Origin: Roseburia_C amylophila
Lineage (GTDB): Bacteria > Bacillota > Clostridia > Lachnospirales > Lachnospiraceae
Direction of reading: 5' to 3'
Assembly: GCF_025567465.1 (NCBI RefSeq)
Contig: NZ_JAOQKI010000002.1
Span: 1-64,000 of the forward strand
Length of the DNA: 64,000 nucleotides
Each line of letters opens with the position of its first letter. The first letter of the stretch is position 1. The notes under the pieces are model-generated. The model worked only from the letters and a program-made list of their open reading frames with translations. It ran no database searches and was not told the DNA's origin. Position numbers and translations under genes: made by a program. This document shows positions 50,841 through 59,668 of this stretch, in pieces.

Positions 50841-51907
50841 ACTCTAATCTCCGCTTTTGCGAAATCTTCTATTTCCGTTCCTGCCACAATAAGTTTTCCT
50901 GCAAGGTTCATTTCTATCTTTGTAACTGCTGTCTCACCCCGGTAGTTCTCCTGATATAAAAGTGCAATATCCATCTTTTCCCGGCTCTGAACCGCTCCAT
51001 ACAAAAGCAGAATAAAATAATATACCTTCTCTTCTGTATCTACCCTTACCCGGATGAGGTCATGTTCCTTTTCATCATACCAGGCAATATAATGAGGGCA
51101 CTGTTTTTCCACCAGTCCAAAAGAAATCGAAATTACCATTTCAAAAAAGTGGTTTCTCTGCTTCTCCGTCTCTTTCTGCCCTCCGCTGATGTCAAGAAGA
51201 ATCACCACCGGACAGCCCATCGGCAGACTGTTTTCCCGAACCATCAGCTCATCTTCTTTTGCTGATAACTTCCAGTGGATATTCTGGATTTTATCTCCCG
51301 GCTGAAAGGAACGGATCTGAAATACCTCCGATACATCATCTCCTCCGGTTTTATCATCATATACTTCCGCTTCTCCCTGAAAATACCGGGAAGCTAATCC
51401 CACCTCTATCATTACCGGTGTTATCTTTGGCATAATGGAAAGCCGTTCCTCATAGCGCACATACCTGGTCAGATAGCCGATTCCAAGCAGGCCATAAAAT
51501 CTTACCCGAACCAGCCGGAATGTATAATTTCCACTGCTTTTTGCTGCTACCTCCACGCTCATCCGGCTGCTGCTCTTTGCATCCGCTGCCGTCTGTATGG
51601 ATAACTTTCTCTTTTTCCTGCCAAAAGAGTTCTGATAATCGATCCGGTATACCACCTTCGGCAATGGCAGCCTGCTCCGGTTTTCCGTCACCGCACAGAT
51701 CATAACGCCTTCTTCCTGCTCTGCCATAACAATCGGAATCTGAATCCGGCATTTTACCCGAAACATCATATATAAAATATAGCCATAGCCTAAAAACAGC
51801 ATTACTCCGCAGCAAATCGACAAAAGTATCAATGCCGGGCTGGTATAAATGATTCCAAGATATCCTAATGCACCAACAATAAGTACAAGTATCAGTCCTG
51901 TTGCCAT
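50837..51907 (-). CDS. DUF58 protein (MoxR-partner)
   Basis: Protein of 356 aa. Two N-terminal membrane segments (LILVLIVGALGYLGIIYTSPALILLSICCGVMLFLGYGYILYMMF), then the DUF58 core with FQPGDKIQNIHWKLSAKEDELMVRE and a VWA-like remainder (VVILLDISGGQKETEKQRNHFFEM). It acts with MoxR ATPases, likely as adaptor or substrate-presenting unit. Starts 3 bp after the MoxR stop. Confidence 0.9.
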   Translation of the reverse strand: MATGLILVLIVGALGYLGIIYTSPALILLSICCGVMLFLGYGYILYMMFRVKCRIQIPIVMAEQEEGVMICAVTENRSRLPLPKVVYRIDYQNSFGRKKRKLSIQTAADAKSSSRMSVEVAAKSSGNYTFRLVRVRFYGLLGIGYLTRYVRYEERLSIMPKITPVMIEVGLASRYFQGEAEVYDDKTGGDDVSEVFQIRSFQPGDKIQNIHWKLSAKEDELMVRENSLPMGCPVVILLDISGGQKETEKQRNHFFEMVISISFGLVEKQCPHYIAWYDEKEHDLIRVRVDTEEKVYYFILLLYGAVQSREKMDIALLYQENYRGETAVTKIEMNLAGKLIVAGTEIEDFAKAEIRV

Positions 51908-51910
51908 AGG

Positions 51911-52870
51911 CTACTCTTTTCCCTTAAACGAAGTTGGTTTTGTGGTATCTTCCATAATTTTTTCAAGAACTGCTTCCCCGGACACCCCGGTGACCCGTGC
52001 TTTGGTATTTAATACGATTCTATGCTTTGTGACATCATAAAAAACATCCTCCACATCAGCCGGAATCACATAATCTCTCTCATTTAAAAATGCATTGGCA
52101 CGCACCATTTTCGTCAGTGCCACCATTCCACGCGGACTGACGCCCAGCTCAATATAAGGATTTTTTCTGGTGGCATGAATCAACGCCATCATATATTCAT
52201 AAATTCTGTCATGTATAAAAATATTTTCTACGGTTTCTTTCATTGCCTGCAGCTGCGCCCCTGTCATCACACCTTCTATACTCTCATAGCTCTGTCCGAT
52301 GCTCTTTCCTTTGGCAATCTCAATCTCACTTTTCAAATCCGGGTATCCCATGCTCATACAAATCATGAAACGGTCTAACTGGGATTCCGGCAGCATCTGT
52401 GTCCCGGCACTTCCCTTCGGATTCTGGGTTGCCATTACAAGAAATGGTTTCGGAACCGGATGACTGATGCCATCTACCGTCACTTTTCCCTCTTCCATAA
52501 CCTCTAACAGGGCTGACTGGGTCTTTGGAGAAGTACGGTTGATTTCATCTGCCAAAAACAGATTGCACATGACTGCACCCGGATGATAATAAAAGCCGCC
52601 CTGCTCCTTATCATACATAGAAAATCCCAAAATATCTGCCGGCAGTACATCCGGTGTAAACTGTACTCTGTGATTTTCAAGGCTCAATGCCCTCGAAAAA
52701 GCCAGTGCCAGCGTTGTCTTTCCCACTCCCGGTACATCTTCAATTAAAATATGTCCTCCTGCTAAAATTGCACAGAATGCCTTTCTGATACAATCATCTT
52801 TTCCTTTTACGCTTTTTTTGATTTCATTTTGAACCCGCTTTGATAATTCCACCGCCTGCTGTAATTCCAT
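51911..52870 (-). CDS. MoxR-type AAA+ ATPase
   Basis: ATPase of 319 aa. Walker A EDVPGVGKTTLA, Walker B LFLADEINRTSPKTQSALLEVMEEG, sensor MATQNPKGSAGTQMLPESQLDRF, and C-terminal GVSPRGMVALTKMVRANAFL are all intact. The start at 52870 has AGGAGG 6 nt upstream; a longer frame with RRRR upstream lacks an RBS. MoxR proteins act as chaperone-like factors with DUF58/VWA partners; the exact client here is unknown. Confidence 0.93.
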   Translation of the reverse strand: MELQQAVELSKRVQNEIKKSVKGKDDCIRKAFCAILAGGHILIEDVPGVGKTTLALAFSRALSLENHRVQFTPDVLPADILGFSMYDKEQGGFYYHPGAVMCNLFLADEINRTSPKTQSALLEVMEEGKVTVDGISHPVPKPFLVMATQNPKGSAGTQMLPESQLDRFMICMSMGYPDLKSEIEIAKGKSIGQSYESIEGVMTGAQLQAMKETVENIFIHDRIYEYMMALIHATRKNPYIELGVSPRGMVALTKMVRANAFLNERDYVIPADVEDVFYDVTKHRIVLNTKARVTGVSGEAVLEKIMEDTTKPTSFKGKE

Positions 52871-52966
52871 CCTTCTCCTCCTGCTTTGAGTCTGCTTTCT
52901 GTTTTCTGGCTCTTCTCTGTTTCCTATCATTCTCTATTTTTTGTCTCTAGTTCAGAAATGTTTCTC

Positions 52967-53518
52967 TTACTTCACAAGTTTCTTCTGCCCCTGAATCTTT
53001 TTTACCAGCCATACCGAAACTAACGCCAGTACGGCTCCAATCACCACTCCTGCCAACACATCCGATGGATAATGCACCCCTACATATAACCGTGAATATG
53101 CAATCAGAACAGCTACAATTAATGCCATTACTCCATATTTTCTAGGAAGCTCTTTCCATAATACAATTGCTGATGCGAAAGAACTTCCGGTATGTCCCGA
53201 TGGGAAAGAATAATCTGACTGCTTTTCAATTAAAAGCTTCAATCCATCAATCACTTCATAGGGTCTGGTTCTTGCCACCAGATTTTTAAGTAAAATATTG
53301 TCTACAATTAACGAACCAATTAATGCCAGTGCCGACATATAGCCTACGTTTCTCGTCTTCTTGTCCAGCAAAAGCACAATGGTTATCAGAATCCATAAGA
53401 TTCCCGCATTTCCAAGATTCGTAATATCCTTCATCACAGAAGTCAGTGCCGGGAATCGCAGATACTCCTGTATCCATAATAAAATCTGCCCATCTATATG
53501 TAATAACTGTTCTAACAT
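52967..53518 (-). CDS. PAP2-family lipid phosphatase
   Basis: Integral membrane protein of 183 aa with six hydrophobic segments. Catalytic motifs: KNLVARTRPYE (K-x6-RP), PSGHTGSSFAS (PSGH) and YSRLYVGVHYPSDVLAG (SR-x5-H-x3-D), all complete. Probable phosphatidate or undecaprenyl-pyrophosphate phosphatase. Start at 53518 has AGAGG about 8 nt upstream. Confidence 0.92.
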   Translation of the reverse strand: MLEQLLHIDGQILLWIQEYLRFPALTSVMKDITNLGNAGILWILITIVLLLDKKTRNVGYMSALALIGSLIVDNILLKNLVARTRPYEVIDGLKLLIEKQSDYSFPSGHTGSSFASAIVLWKELPRKYGVMALIVAVLIAYSRLYVGVHYPSDVLAGVVIGAVLALVSVWLVKKIQGQKKLVK

Positions 53519-53648
53519 GATATGTTCCTCTTCTTTCTCCACATTTTCATCACTTTTACTGCTGCTTATAGTATACCGTGTTTCCTTTGATTTCGAAACA
53601 ACTTAATGAAATATTAAAAAACTAAACGCCAGCTATTCCAAAGCAACG

Positions 53649-53690
53649 CAAAACAGGTCACCCCAGCCCTCACAAGCTGGATATGACCTG
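53649..53690 (-). terminator. Terminator of uraA
   Basis: Minus strand CAGGTCA-tat-CCAGC / GCTGG-gg-TGACCTG stem followed by TTTTGC. Confidence 0.8.
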
Positions 53691-53720
53691 TTTCTTTCTA
53701 AATGAATTGCTTTCTGTTTC

Positions 53721-55109
53721 TTACTGAATATCTTCTTCCTGAATCGGATTCATATCAAGTCCACGGTTGGCATCTGCCTTTGGATCATCTCCGAAATGAT
53801 AATCTTTACCAGGTAAGATTGCATTTAAGATAATTCCGGCTAAGGCTGCGATTGCAAGTCCGGTTAAAGTAATGCTGGTTCCTGCAATGGTAAAGGTAAG
53901 TCCATTGGAAAATCCAAGTCCGCTGACTAAGATTACTGCTGCAATGATTAAGTTACGGGATTTGGTGAAATCAACGTGATTTTCTACTACATTTCTGACA
54001 CCGATTGCAGAAATCATACCATAAAGCATGAAGCTGACACCACCGATGATTGCAGATGGCATAGAACCAATGATTTCAGCTATTTTCGGAATAAAGCTTA
54101 AGATAACTGCAAATACAGCTGCAATACGGATCACTCTAGGGTCATGCACACGGCTTAATTCCAATACACCGGTATTCTCACCATATGTAGTATTTGCAGG
54201 ACCACCAACCATACCTGCAAATGCGGTTGCAAGTCCGTCACCGATTAAGGTTCTGTGAAGTCCCGGATCTTCGATGAAGTTCTCACCAACAGTTGCAGAA
54301 ATTGCAGACATATCTCCGATATGCTCCATCATAGTTGCCAGTGCGATTGGTGCCATAACCAAGATTGCAGTCAGGTTAAATTTGCATAACTGGAATGGAG
54401 GAAGTCCTACCCAGCTTGCAGATGCTACTTCGGTAAAGTTTAAGATAGCACTTCCATCCGGATTAGTCAGTCCTGCTGCCTGCATAATCAGTGCTGCTGC
54501 ATAGGAAATGACAACACCTAAAAGAATTGGGATAATGCGGAACATTCCTTTTCCCCAGATGTTAAAGATAATGATAACTGCCAGTGCAATCAGTGCAAGA
54601 ATCCAGTTGGTGGATGCATTGTTTACTGCAGATGGTGCAAGGGAAAGGCCGATACAGATGATGATTGGTCCTGTTACAACAGGTGGCAGGAAACGCATTA
54701 CTTTCTTTACTCCTACGACTTTGATAACAAGTGCAAGAATCAGATATAAAGCTCCTGCGACAACAATACCACCACAGGCATATGGAAGCTTCTCTCCCAT
54801 GGTCATGTCTGCAAAGATTCCGGTATCCAACTGTGCAATTGTAGAAAATCCTCCTAAAAATGCAAAAGATGAACCTAAGAATGCAGGTACTTTTAATTTG
54901 GTACAAAGGTGGAAGAATAAAGTTCCAAGACCAGCACAGATTAACGTAACCTGTACGGAAAGACCTTCTCCCTCAAAATAGCTGTTCACCAGAATCGGCA
55001 CAAGAATGGTTGCGCCAAACATTGCGAACATGTGCTGAAGTCCTAACAACAGCATCTTTGGAACACCAAGTGTCCGTGCGTCGCGAATTGCGTCTTTTCG
55101 TTCGTTCAT
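53721..55109 (-). CDS. uraA: Uracil permease (NCS2 family)
   Basis: Membrane transporter of 462 aa with about 14 segments. NCS2 features include LGLQHMFAMFGATILVPIL near the start, ATMMEHIGDMSAIS and the uracil-type motif GMVGGPANTTYGENTGVLELSRVHDPRV. Uracil is the most probable substrate. AAGGAGGAG precedes the ATG. The 5' gap contains two small hairpins (55147-55167, 55222-55240); neither matches a PyrR site that I can recognise. Confidence 0.93.
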   Translation of the reverse strand: MNERKDAIRDARTLGVPKMLLLGLQHMFAMFGATILVPILVNSYFEGEGLSVQVTLICAGLGTLFFHLCTKLKVPAFLGSSFAFLGGFSTIAQLDTGIFADMTMGEKLPYACGGIVVAGALYLILALVIKVVGVKKVMRFLPPVVTGPIIICIGLSLAPSAVNNASTNWILALIALAVIIIFNIWGKGMFRIIPILLGVVISYAAALIMQAAGLTNPDGSAILNFTEVASASWVGLPPFQLCKFNLTAILVMAPIALATMMEHIGDMSAISATVGENFIEDPGLHRTLIGDGLATAFAGMVGGPANTTYGENTGVLELSRVHDPRVIRIAAVFAVILSFIPKIAEIIGSMPSAIIGGVSFMLYGMISAIGVRNVVENHVDFTKSRNLIIAAVILVSGLGFSNGLTFTIAGTSITLTGLAIAALAGIILNAILPGKDYHFGDDPKADANRGLDMNPIQEEDIQ

Positions 55110-55146
55110 AACGAAAGCTCCTCCTTAAAATATAATGTGTGATATC

Positions 55147-55240
55147 CGTGGAATTATATTTTCCACGTCTGCGGTGCTTTTCATGCATTTTTCTGTTGCT
55201 ATGCTGCATCCGCTTTAACTACGGGAAACATATTTTCCCG
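55147..55240 (-). promoter_or_regulatory. Paired hairpins in the uraA upstream region
   Basis: CGTGGAA/TTCCACG with a 7-nt loop (55147-55167) and CGGGAAA/TTTCCCG (55222-55240). The first carries a TATAAT box in its loop. Regulatory role inferred only from position. Confidence 0.4.
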
Positions 55241-55243
55241 CAT

Positions 55244-55280
55244 AAAACAGGTAACCCACCGAAATGGCAGATTACCTGTT
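55244..55280 (-). terminator. Terminator of mrp
   Basis: Minus strand ACAGGTAA/TTACCTGT stem followed by TTTTA. Located directly after the mrp stop codon. Confidence 0.8.
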
Positions 55281-55285
55281 ATTAT

Positions 55286-56056
55286 CTAAATTTGTTCCAA
55301 CGCCTCAATTGCTTTGGCAATATATGGGTTGTCCATAGTATAAAATTGTCCTGCATCAGCAGCTTTTGCATATGCCGGATCCAATGGAAGTTTTCCGAGA
55401 ACGGACAAATCAAGGTCTGCTGCGATTTCATCAATATGGCTTTCTCCAAATAAAGAAATCTCTTTTCCACAATCCGGACATTTTAAATAGCTGTAATTTT
55501 CAACGATTCCAAGGACAGGAACATTCATCATCCCTGCCATGTTATATGCTTTCTTTACAATCATCTGAACCAGTTCCTGCGGAGAAGTTACGATAATGAT
55601 TCCTTCTACCGGAAGAGACTGGAATACAGTCAGTGGAACATCTCCGGTTCCCGGTGGCATATCTACGAAAAGGTAATCAATGTCACCCCATACCACGTCA
55701 CTCCAGAACTGCTTTACCACGCCGGCAACGACTGGTCCACGCCATACAACCGGTGTTTCTTCTGTATCAACCAATAAATTTACAGACATAATCCTGGTTC
55801 CGTCTTCTGCCACTGCCGGAAGAATCTCTTTTCCATCTCCGACTGCTTTTCCGTGAATTCCATACATCTTTGGAATGGATGGTCCGGTAATGTCGGCATC
55901 CATAATACCTACTTCATAACCTTTCTTACGCATAGCGGCTGCCATGGATGCTGTGACAAAAGATTTTCCAACACCACCTTTACCGCTGACTACGCCGATT
56001 ACATGCTTTATGGATGAATGTGCATTCATTGGCTCTTTCTGAAACTTTATTGCCAT
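55286..56056 (-). CDS. mrp: Mrp/NBP35 Fe-S carrier ATPase
   Basis: P-loop ATPase of 256 aa that carries Fe-S clusters to target proteins. GVVSGKGGVGKSFVTA is the deviant Walker A, MDADITGPSIPKMYG follows, PPGTGDVPLT is the Mrp signature, and the cluster-binding CPDCGKE lies near residue 195. Shorter than versions with an N-terminal MIP18-like domain, which is absent. RBS GAGGG. Monocistronic. Confidence 0.93.
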   Translation of the reverse strand: MAIKFQKEPMNAHSSIKHVIGVVSGKGGVGKSFVTASMAAAMRKKGYEVGIMDADITGPSIPKMYGIHGKAVGDGKEILPAVAEDGTRIMSVNLLVDTEETPVVWRGPVVAGVVKQFWSDVVWGDIDYLFVDMPPGTGDVPLTVFQSLPVEGIIIVTSPQELVQMIVKKAYNMAGMMNVPVLGIVENYSYLKCPDCGKEISLFGESHIDEIAADLDLSVLGKLPLDPAYAKAADAGQFYTMDNPYIAKAIEALEQI

Positions 56057-56192
56057 TTCTATTCCCTCTTTCCGCTAAACAGGCGGTGTACGTAATCGAC
56101 ACCGCCCATATTTTTATTAAAACCTCATTATTACTATCATACCTTACTGATAGATACTTTTCAAGATATCAGTTTGCACAAAAATTGATACC

Positions 56193-57281
56193 TTATGCAT
56201 TTCTCTTCGAAAGGATTTCTTTTAAACTCTCCGTATATGGCTCTCTTGCGATTCCATACTCTGTTACAATTCCGCTGATTAAATCGTGGTCTGTCACATC
56301 AAATGCCAGATTGTATACTTTGACGCCTTCCGGTGCCATCCGCTCCTGATACCACATCTCCGTCACTTCCTCTGCCGGACGCTCTTCAATGCAGATGTCA
56401 TCTCCGGTTGCTGTATTTAAGTCAATGGTAGAGGTCGGTGCACAGACATAAAAAGGTACATGATACCGCTTTGCTACCGTTGCCACAACGGAGGTTCCGA
56501 TTTTATTTGCCGTATCTCCATTGGCTGCCACCCGGTCGCAGCCTACAAATACTGCCTGTACCAGTCCCTGTTTCATGACGGTGCCAGACATATTATCACA
56601 AATCAGGGTCACATCCACCCCTGCTGCATGCAGTTCAAAAGAAGTAAGTCTCGCCCCCTGCAAAAGAGGTCTTGTCTCATCTGCAAATACATGAAAATGA
56701 TAACCTCTTTCTTCCCCCAGATAAATCGGTGCTGTAGCAGTCCCATATTTACTGGTGGCAAGCTGTCCGGCATTGCAATGGGTCAAAATGCCATCACCCG
56801 GCTTCACCAGTGTCAGCCCGTGTTCTCCGATACTTTTGCAGACCCGGATATCTTCTTCCTGAATCTCAAGGGCTTCTTTATGAAGCAATTCCTTTATCTC
56901 TGCAACCGGCTTATTTTTATTTGCAATACAGACTTTCTCCATCCGGTTTAATGCCCAGGAGAGATTGACTGCGGTCGGACGGGAAGAATTCAAATATTCT
57001 TTCTGTTTCTGAAAAGCTTCATAAAAGACTTCATAATCCTCTGTTTCAATTTCTTTTGCCAGAAGATAAATGCCAAAGCCTGCTGCCACACCTATTGCCG
57101 GTGCGCCACGGACTTTCAATAAATAAATGGCATTCCAGATTTCCTGTGCACTCTTTAACCGGATCAGTTCTATCGTTCCCGGCAGCTTTGTCTGGTCGAT
57201 GATTTCAATGGCATTCTCTGCATCTAAGAGTGTAACCGTTGCATAATCCATAATATTCTTACTGTTTTTTCCCTTCTCCAT
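56193..57281 (-). CDS. mtnA: S-methyl-5-thioribose-1-phosphate isomerase
   Basis: Isomerase of 362 aa from methionine salvage, eIF2B-like fold. KVRGAPAIGVAAGFGIYL near residue 65, THCNAGQLATSKYGTATAPI with the catalytic Cys, and DNMSGTVMKQGLVQAVFVGCDRVAANGDTANKIG with the catalytic Asp match MtnA. The start at 57281 has GGAG 8 nt upstream. Other methionine-salvage genes are not in the window. It follows the ABC-F gene by 11 bp. Confidence 0.93.
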   Translation of the reverse strand: MEKGKNSKNIMDYATVTLLDAENAIEIIDQTKLPGTIELIRLKSAQEIWNAIYLLKVRGAPAIGVAAGFGIYLLAKEIETEDYEVFYEAFQKQKEYLNSSRPTAVNLSWALNRMEKVCIANKNKPVAEIKELLHKEALEIQEEDIRVCKSIGEHGLTLVKPGDGILTHCNAGQLATSKYGTATAPIYLGEERGYHFHVFADETRPLLQGARLTSFELHAAGVDVTLICDNMSGTVMKQGLVQAVFVGCDRVAANGDTANKIGTSVVATVAKRYHVPFYVCAPTSTIDLNTATGDDICIEERPAEEVTEMWYQERMAPEGVKVYNLAFDVTDHDLISGIVTEYGIAREPYTESLKEILSKRNA

Positions 57282-57292
57282 AGCCTTATCTC

Positions 57293-59191
57293 CTACCTGT
57301 CCTGAGCCTTTATTCTGGCATTCAGTTCTTCTAAATATTCCCATCGTTCCATCTTATGCTCTAATTCATCTTCCACTTTTATCTTCTCCTGGGTCAGCTC
57401 ATTTAATTTTACAAAATCACTGGCAAAGCTTCCCATCTTCTCATCCAGTTCTTCTAACTTTGCTTCCAAAGCTGCAATATCGTCCTCGATGGTCTCATAA
57501 TCCTTCTGCTCCTGCCAGGTAAATTTCAACTTCCTGCCGCTCTTCCAGGTCGCCCTGGAATCCTTCTTTTCGGCATTCTCTGTGGCATCTGCGTTTTCCG
57601 TCTGGTCTGCTTTCTTCCCGGAAGTCTCTGTGCCTGCATTTCCCACTGCTGTCTCATCCTCCGGTCGCTTGGCAAGATAATCCGTATAACCGCCCTCATA
57701 CTGTCTTATGTTTCCCTGTTCAAATGCAAAAATCCGCTTTGCGATACGGTCAAGGAAATACCGGTCATGGGATACTGTAATGACGATTCCATCATAATTA
57801 TCAAGATAATCCTCTAAGATTGCCAGTGTGGTAATATCAAGATCATTGGTCGGCTCGTCTAAAATCAGTACATTCGGTGCTTCCATCAATACACGAAGCA
57901 GATTCAGTCTCCGCTTTTCTCCACCGGAAAGTTTTCCGATAACGCCATACTGTTCTTCCGGTGGGAATAAGAAACGCTCCAACATGGCTGATGCGGATAC
58001 CAGTCCATCCTCTGTCCGGACATATTCTGCAGTATTGCGGATATATTCAATAACCTTTAAAGACGGATCCATATAGGCAACTCCCGCCGATGCATCCTTT
58101 TCAATCTCCTGGGAATAATAGCCTATCTTTATGGTCTGTCCGATAACCAGTTCTCCGGCATCCGGCTTTACCCTGCCATCGATAATCTTCATCAAAGTGG
58201 TCTTACCGCATCCATTATGTCCCACAAATCCGACTCTGTCATTCTTAAGAAAGATATAGGAAAAATCCTCAATCAGCTTTTTTTCTCCATAGGATTTACT
58301 GATATGATGAAGCTCTACCGTCGTCTTTCCCATACGGCTGGAAACCGAGCTTAATTCCACCTGCTTATCAAACTGTGGTCCCGACTGGTCTCTAAGATTC
58401 TCATAACGTTTGATATGGGCTTTCTGCTTGGTAGACCTTGCCCTTGCGCCCCGCTGCATCCAGGCGATCTCCTTGCGAAGGATGGACTGCCGCTTCCGTT
58501 CCCCGGCAACTGCCATATCCATACGCTCCTGCTTCAGATTCAGATAACCGGAATAATTTTCCTGATAACTGTAAATGGAGCCTTTATCAATTTCTGCAAT
58601 ACGGTTACATACGCTGTCCAGAAAATACCGGTCATGGGTTACCATAATCAGTGTTCCCTTAAAGCCCTTTAAATACCCTTCCAGCCACTCTGCCATATCT
58701 GCATCCAGGTGGTTGGTAGGCTCGTCTAACAGCAGAATATCGCAGGGTGTTAAAAGTACTGCCACAAGAGCCAGACGTTTTCTTTCTCCACCGGATAAGT
58801 TTTTCGTCTTTTCTTCAAAATTATATACGCCAAGTCTTGTGAGCATGGACTTTGCCTTGCTCTCTAAATTCCACATCTGATAATCTTCCCCGGAAGCATC
58901 TGCCTGATTTTTCCGGTGTGCCGCTACCAGTACACTTTCTAAGACCGTCTCTTCTTCCCCAAATTCCGGCATCTGCGGAAGATAGCGGATTACCGCATGA
59001 TTTGCCTTGGTGATTTCTCCGGCATCCGGTTCCTCTAAGCCTGCCAGCATTTTCAGTAAAGTGGATTTTCCGGTTCCGTTAATTCCCACAATTCCGACTT
59101 TCTCTCCTTCCTGCAAATAAAAGGAGGCATTGGAAAATAACTTTCTTCCGGTAAATGTCTTGGTTATATTCTCTGCTGATAATAAATTCAT
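57293..59191 (-). CDS. ABC-F ATPase (ribosome-associated, EttA/Uup type)
   Basis: Cytosolic protein of 632 aa with two ABC domains and no membrane segment. Walker A GINGTGKST and GHNGCGKTT, signatures LSGGERKRLAL and LSGGEKRRLNL. An interdomain linker helix lies at ~230-280 and a C-terminal coiled coil (EQKDYETIEDDIAALEAKLEELDEKM) follows a low-complexity stretch (~545-575). ABC-F members act on the ribosomal E site, some giving antibiotic resistance; which subgroup is not decided here. GGAG precedes the ATG. Confidence 0.92.
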   Translation of the reverse strand: MNLLSAENITKTFTGRKLFSNASFYLQEGEKVGIVGINGTGKSTLLKMLAGLEEPDAGEITKANHAVIRYLPQMPEFGEEETVLESVLVAAHRKNQADASGEDYQMWNLESKAKSMLTRLGVYNFEEKTKNLSGGERKRLALVAVLLTPCDILLLDEPTNHLDADMAEWLEGYLKGFKGTLIMVTHDRYFLDSVCNRIAEIDKGSIYSYQENYSGYLNLKQERMDMAVAGERKRQSILRKEIAWMQRGARARSTKQKAHIKRYENLRDQSGPQFDKQVELSSVSSRMGKTTVELHHISKSYGEKKLIEDFSYIFLKNDRVGFVGHNGCGKTTLMKIIDGRVKPDAGELVIGQTIKIGYYSQEIEKDASAGVAYMDPSLKVIEYIRNTAEYVRTEDGLVSASAMLERFLFPPEEQYGVIGKLSGGEKRRLNLLRVLMEAPNVLILDEPTNDLDITTLAILEDYLDNYDGIVITVSHDRYFLDRIAKRIFAFEQGNIRQYEGGYTDYLAKRPEDETAVGNAGTETSGKKADQTENADATENAEKKDSRATWKSGRKLKFTWQEQKDYETIEDDIAALEAKLEELDEKMGSFASDFVKLNELTQEKIKVEDELEHKMERWEYLEELNARIKAQDR

Positions 59192-59251
59192 AAAGGTCTC
59201 CTGTATTTCTTTTTCATTCTTATTGGCAATAATTTTCTATCACAATACATA

Positions 59252-59280
59252 TTTACATTTGACTGCTCACTGACTATACT
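59252..59280 (+). promoter_or_regulatory. Promoter of the cupin gene
   Basis: TTTACA (59252-59257), 17-bp spacer, TATACT (59275-59280); the ATG is about 35 bp further on. Confidence 0.7.
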
Positions 59281-59314
59281 GTAATGCATAGCACAACTAT
59301 TCAGGAGGTAATAT

Positions 59315-59668
59315 ATGTATCATAGAGCATCTGAATTAAAACATATTTTTAACGAAAATATGAAAGGCGGAACCGGCACTGTTGAAATTATCCGTTCCGT
59401 CAATCCTATAGACTATGAAAGCCCAGCCAAGATGATTGCAAAACTCATCTTAAGACCGGGCTGTTCTCTCGGAAAGCATATGCATGAAGGGGAAGAAGAA
59501 ATCATCACCATTCTCTCCGGTCATGCAGCCTATGACGATAACGGAACCATCGTTGCTTTAGAAGCCGGTGATACCTGCGTCTGCAAAAGCGGAGAGTCCC
59601 ACAGCATTGCAAATGCTTCTCCAAAAGAAGATCTCATTCTCTTTGCTGTCATTAATTATCTTGCCTAA
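59315..59668 (+). CDS. Small cupin-domain protein
   Basis: Single-domain cupin of 117 aa. The metal-site pattern G-x5-H-x-H-x4-E is GCSLGKHMHEGEEEIITILSG, and the second motif is GDTCVCKSGESHSIANAS, with the second-site histidine. It may be an isomerase or a sugar- or metabolite-binding protein, function unknown. CAGGAGG lies 8 nt before the ATG. Its stop overlaps by 4 bp with that of the convergent amidase gene. Confidence 0.87.
   Translation: MYHRASELKHIFNENMKGGTGTVEIIRSVNPIDYESPAKMIAKLILRPGCSLGKHMHEGEEEIITILSGHAAYDDNGTIVALEAGDTCVCKSGESHSIANASPKEDLILFAVINYLA

Noticed and set aside
55110..55240. Possible purine or PyrR-type regulatory RNA upstream of uraA
   Set aside because: No recognisable purine-riboswitch core or PyrR loop; only simple hairpins.
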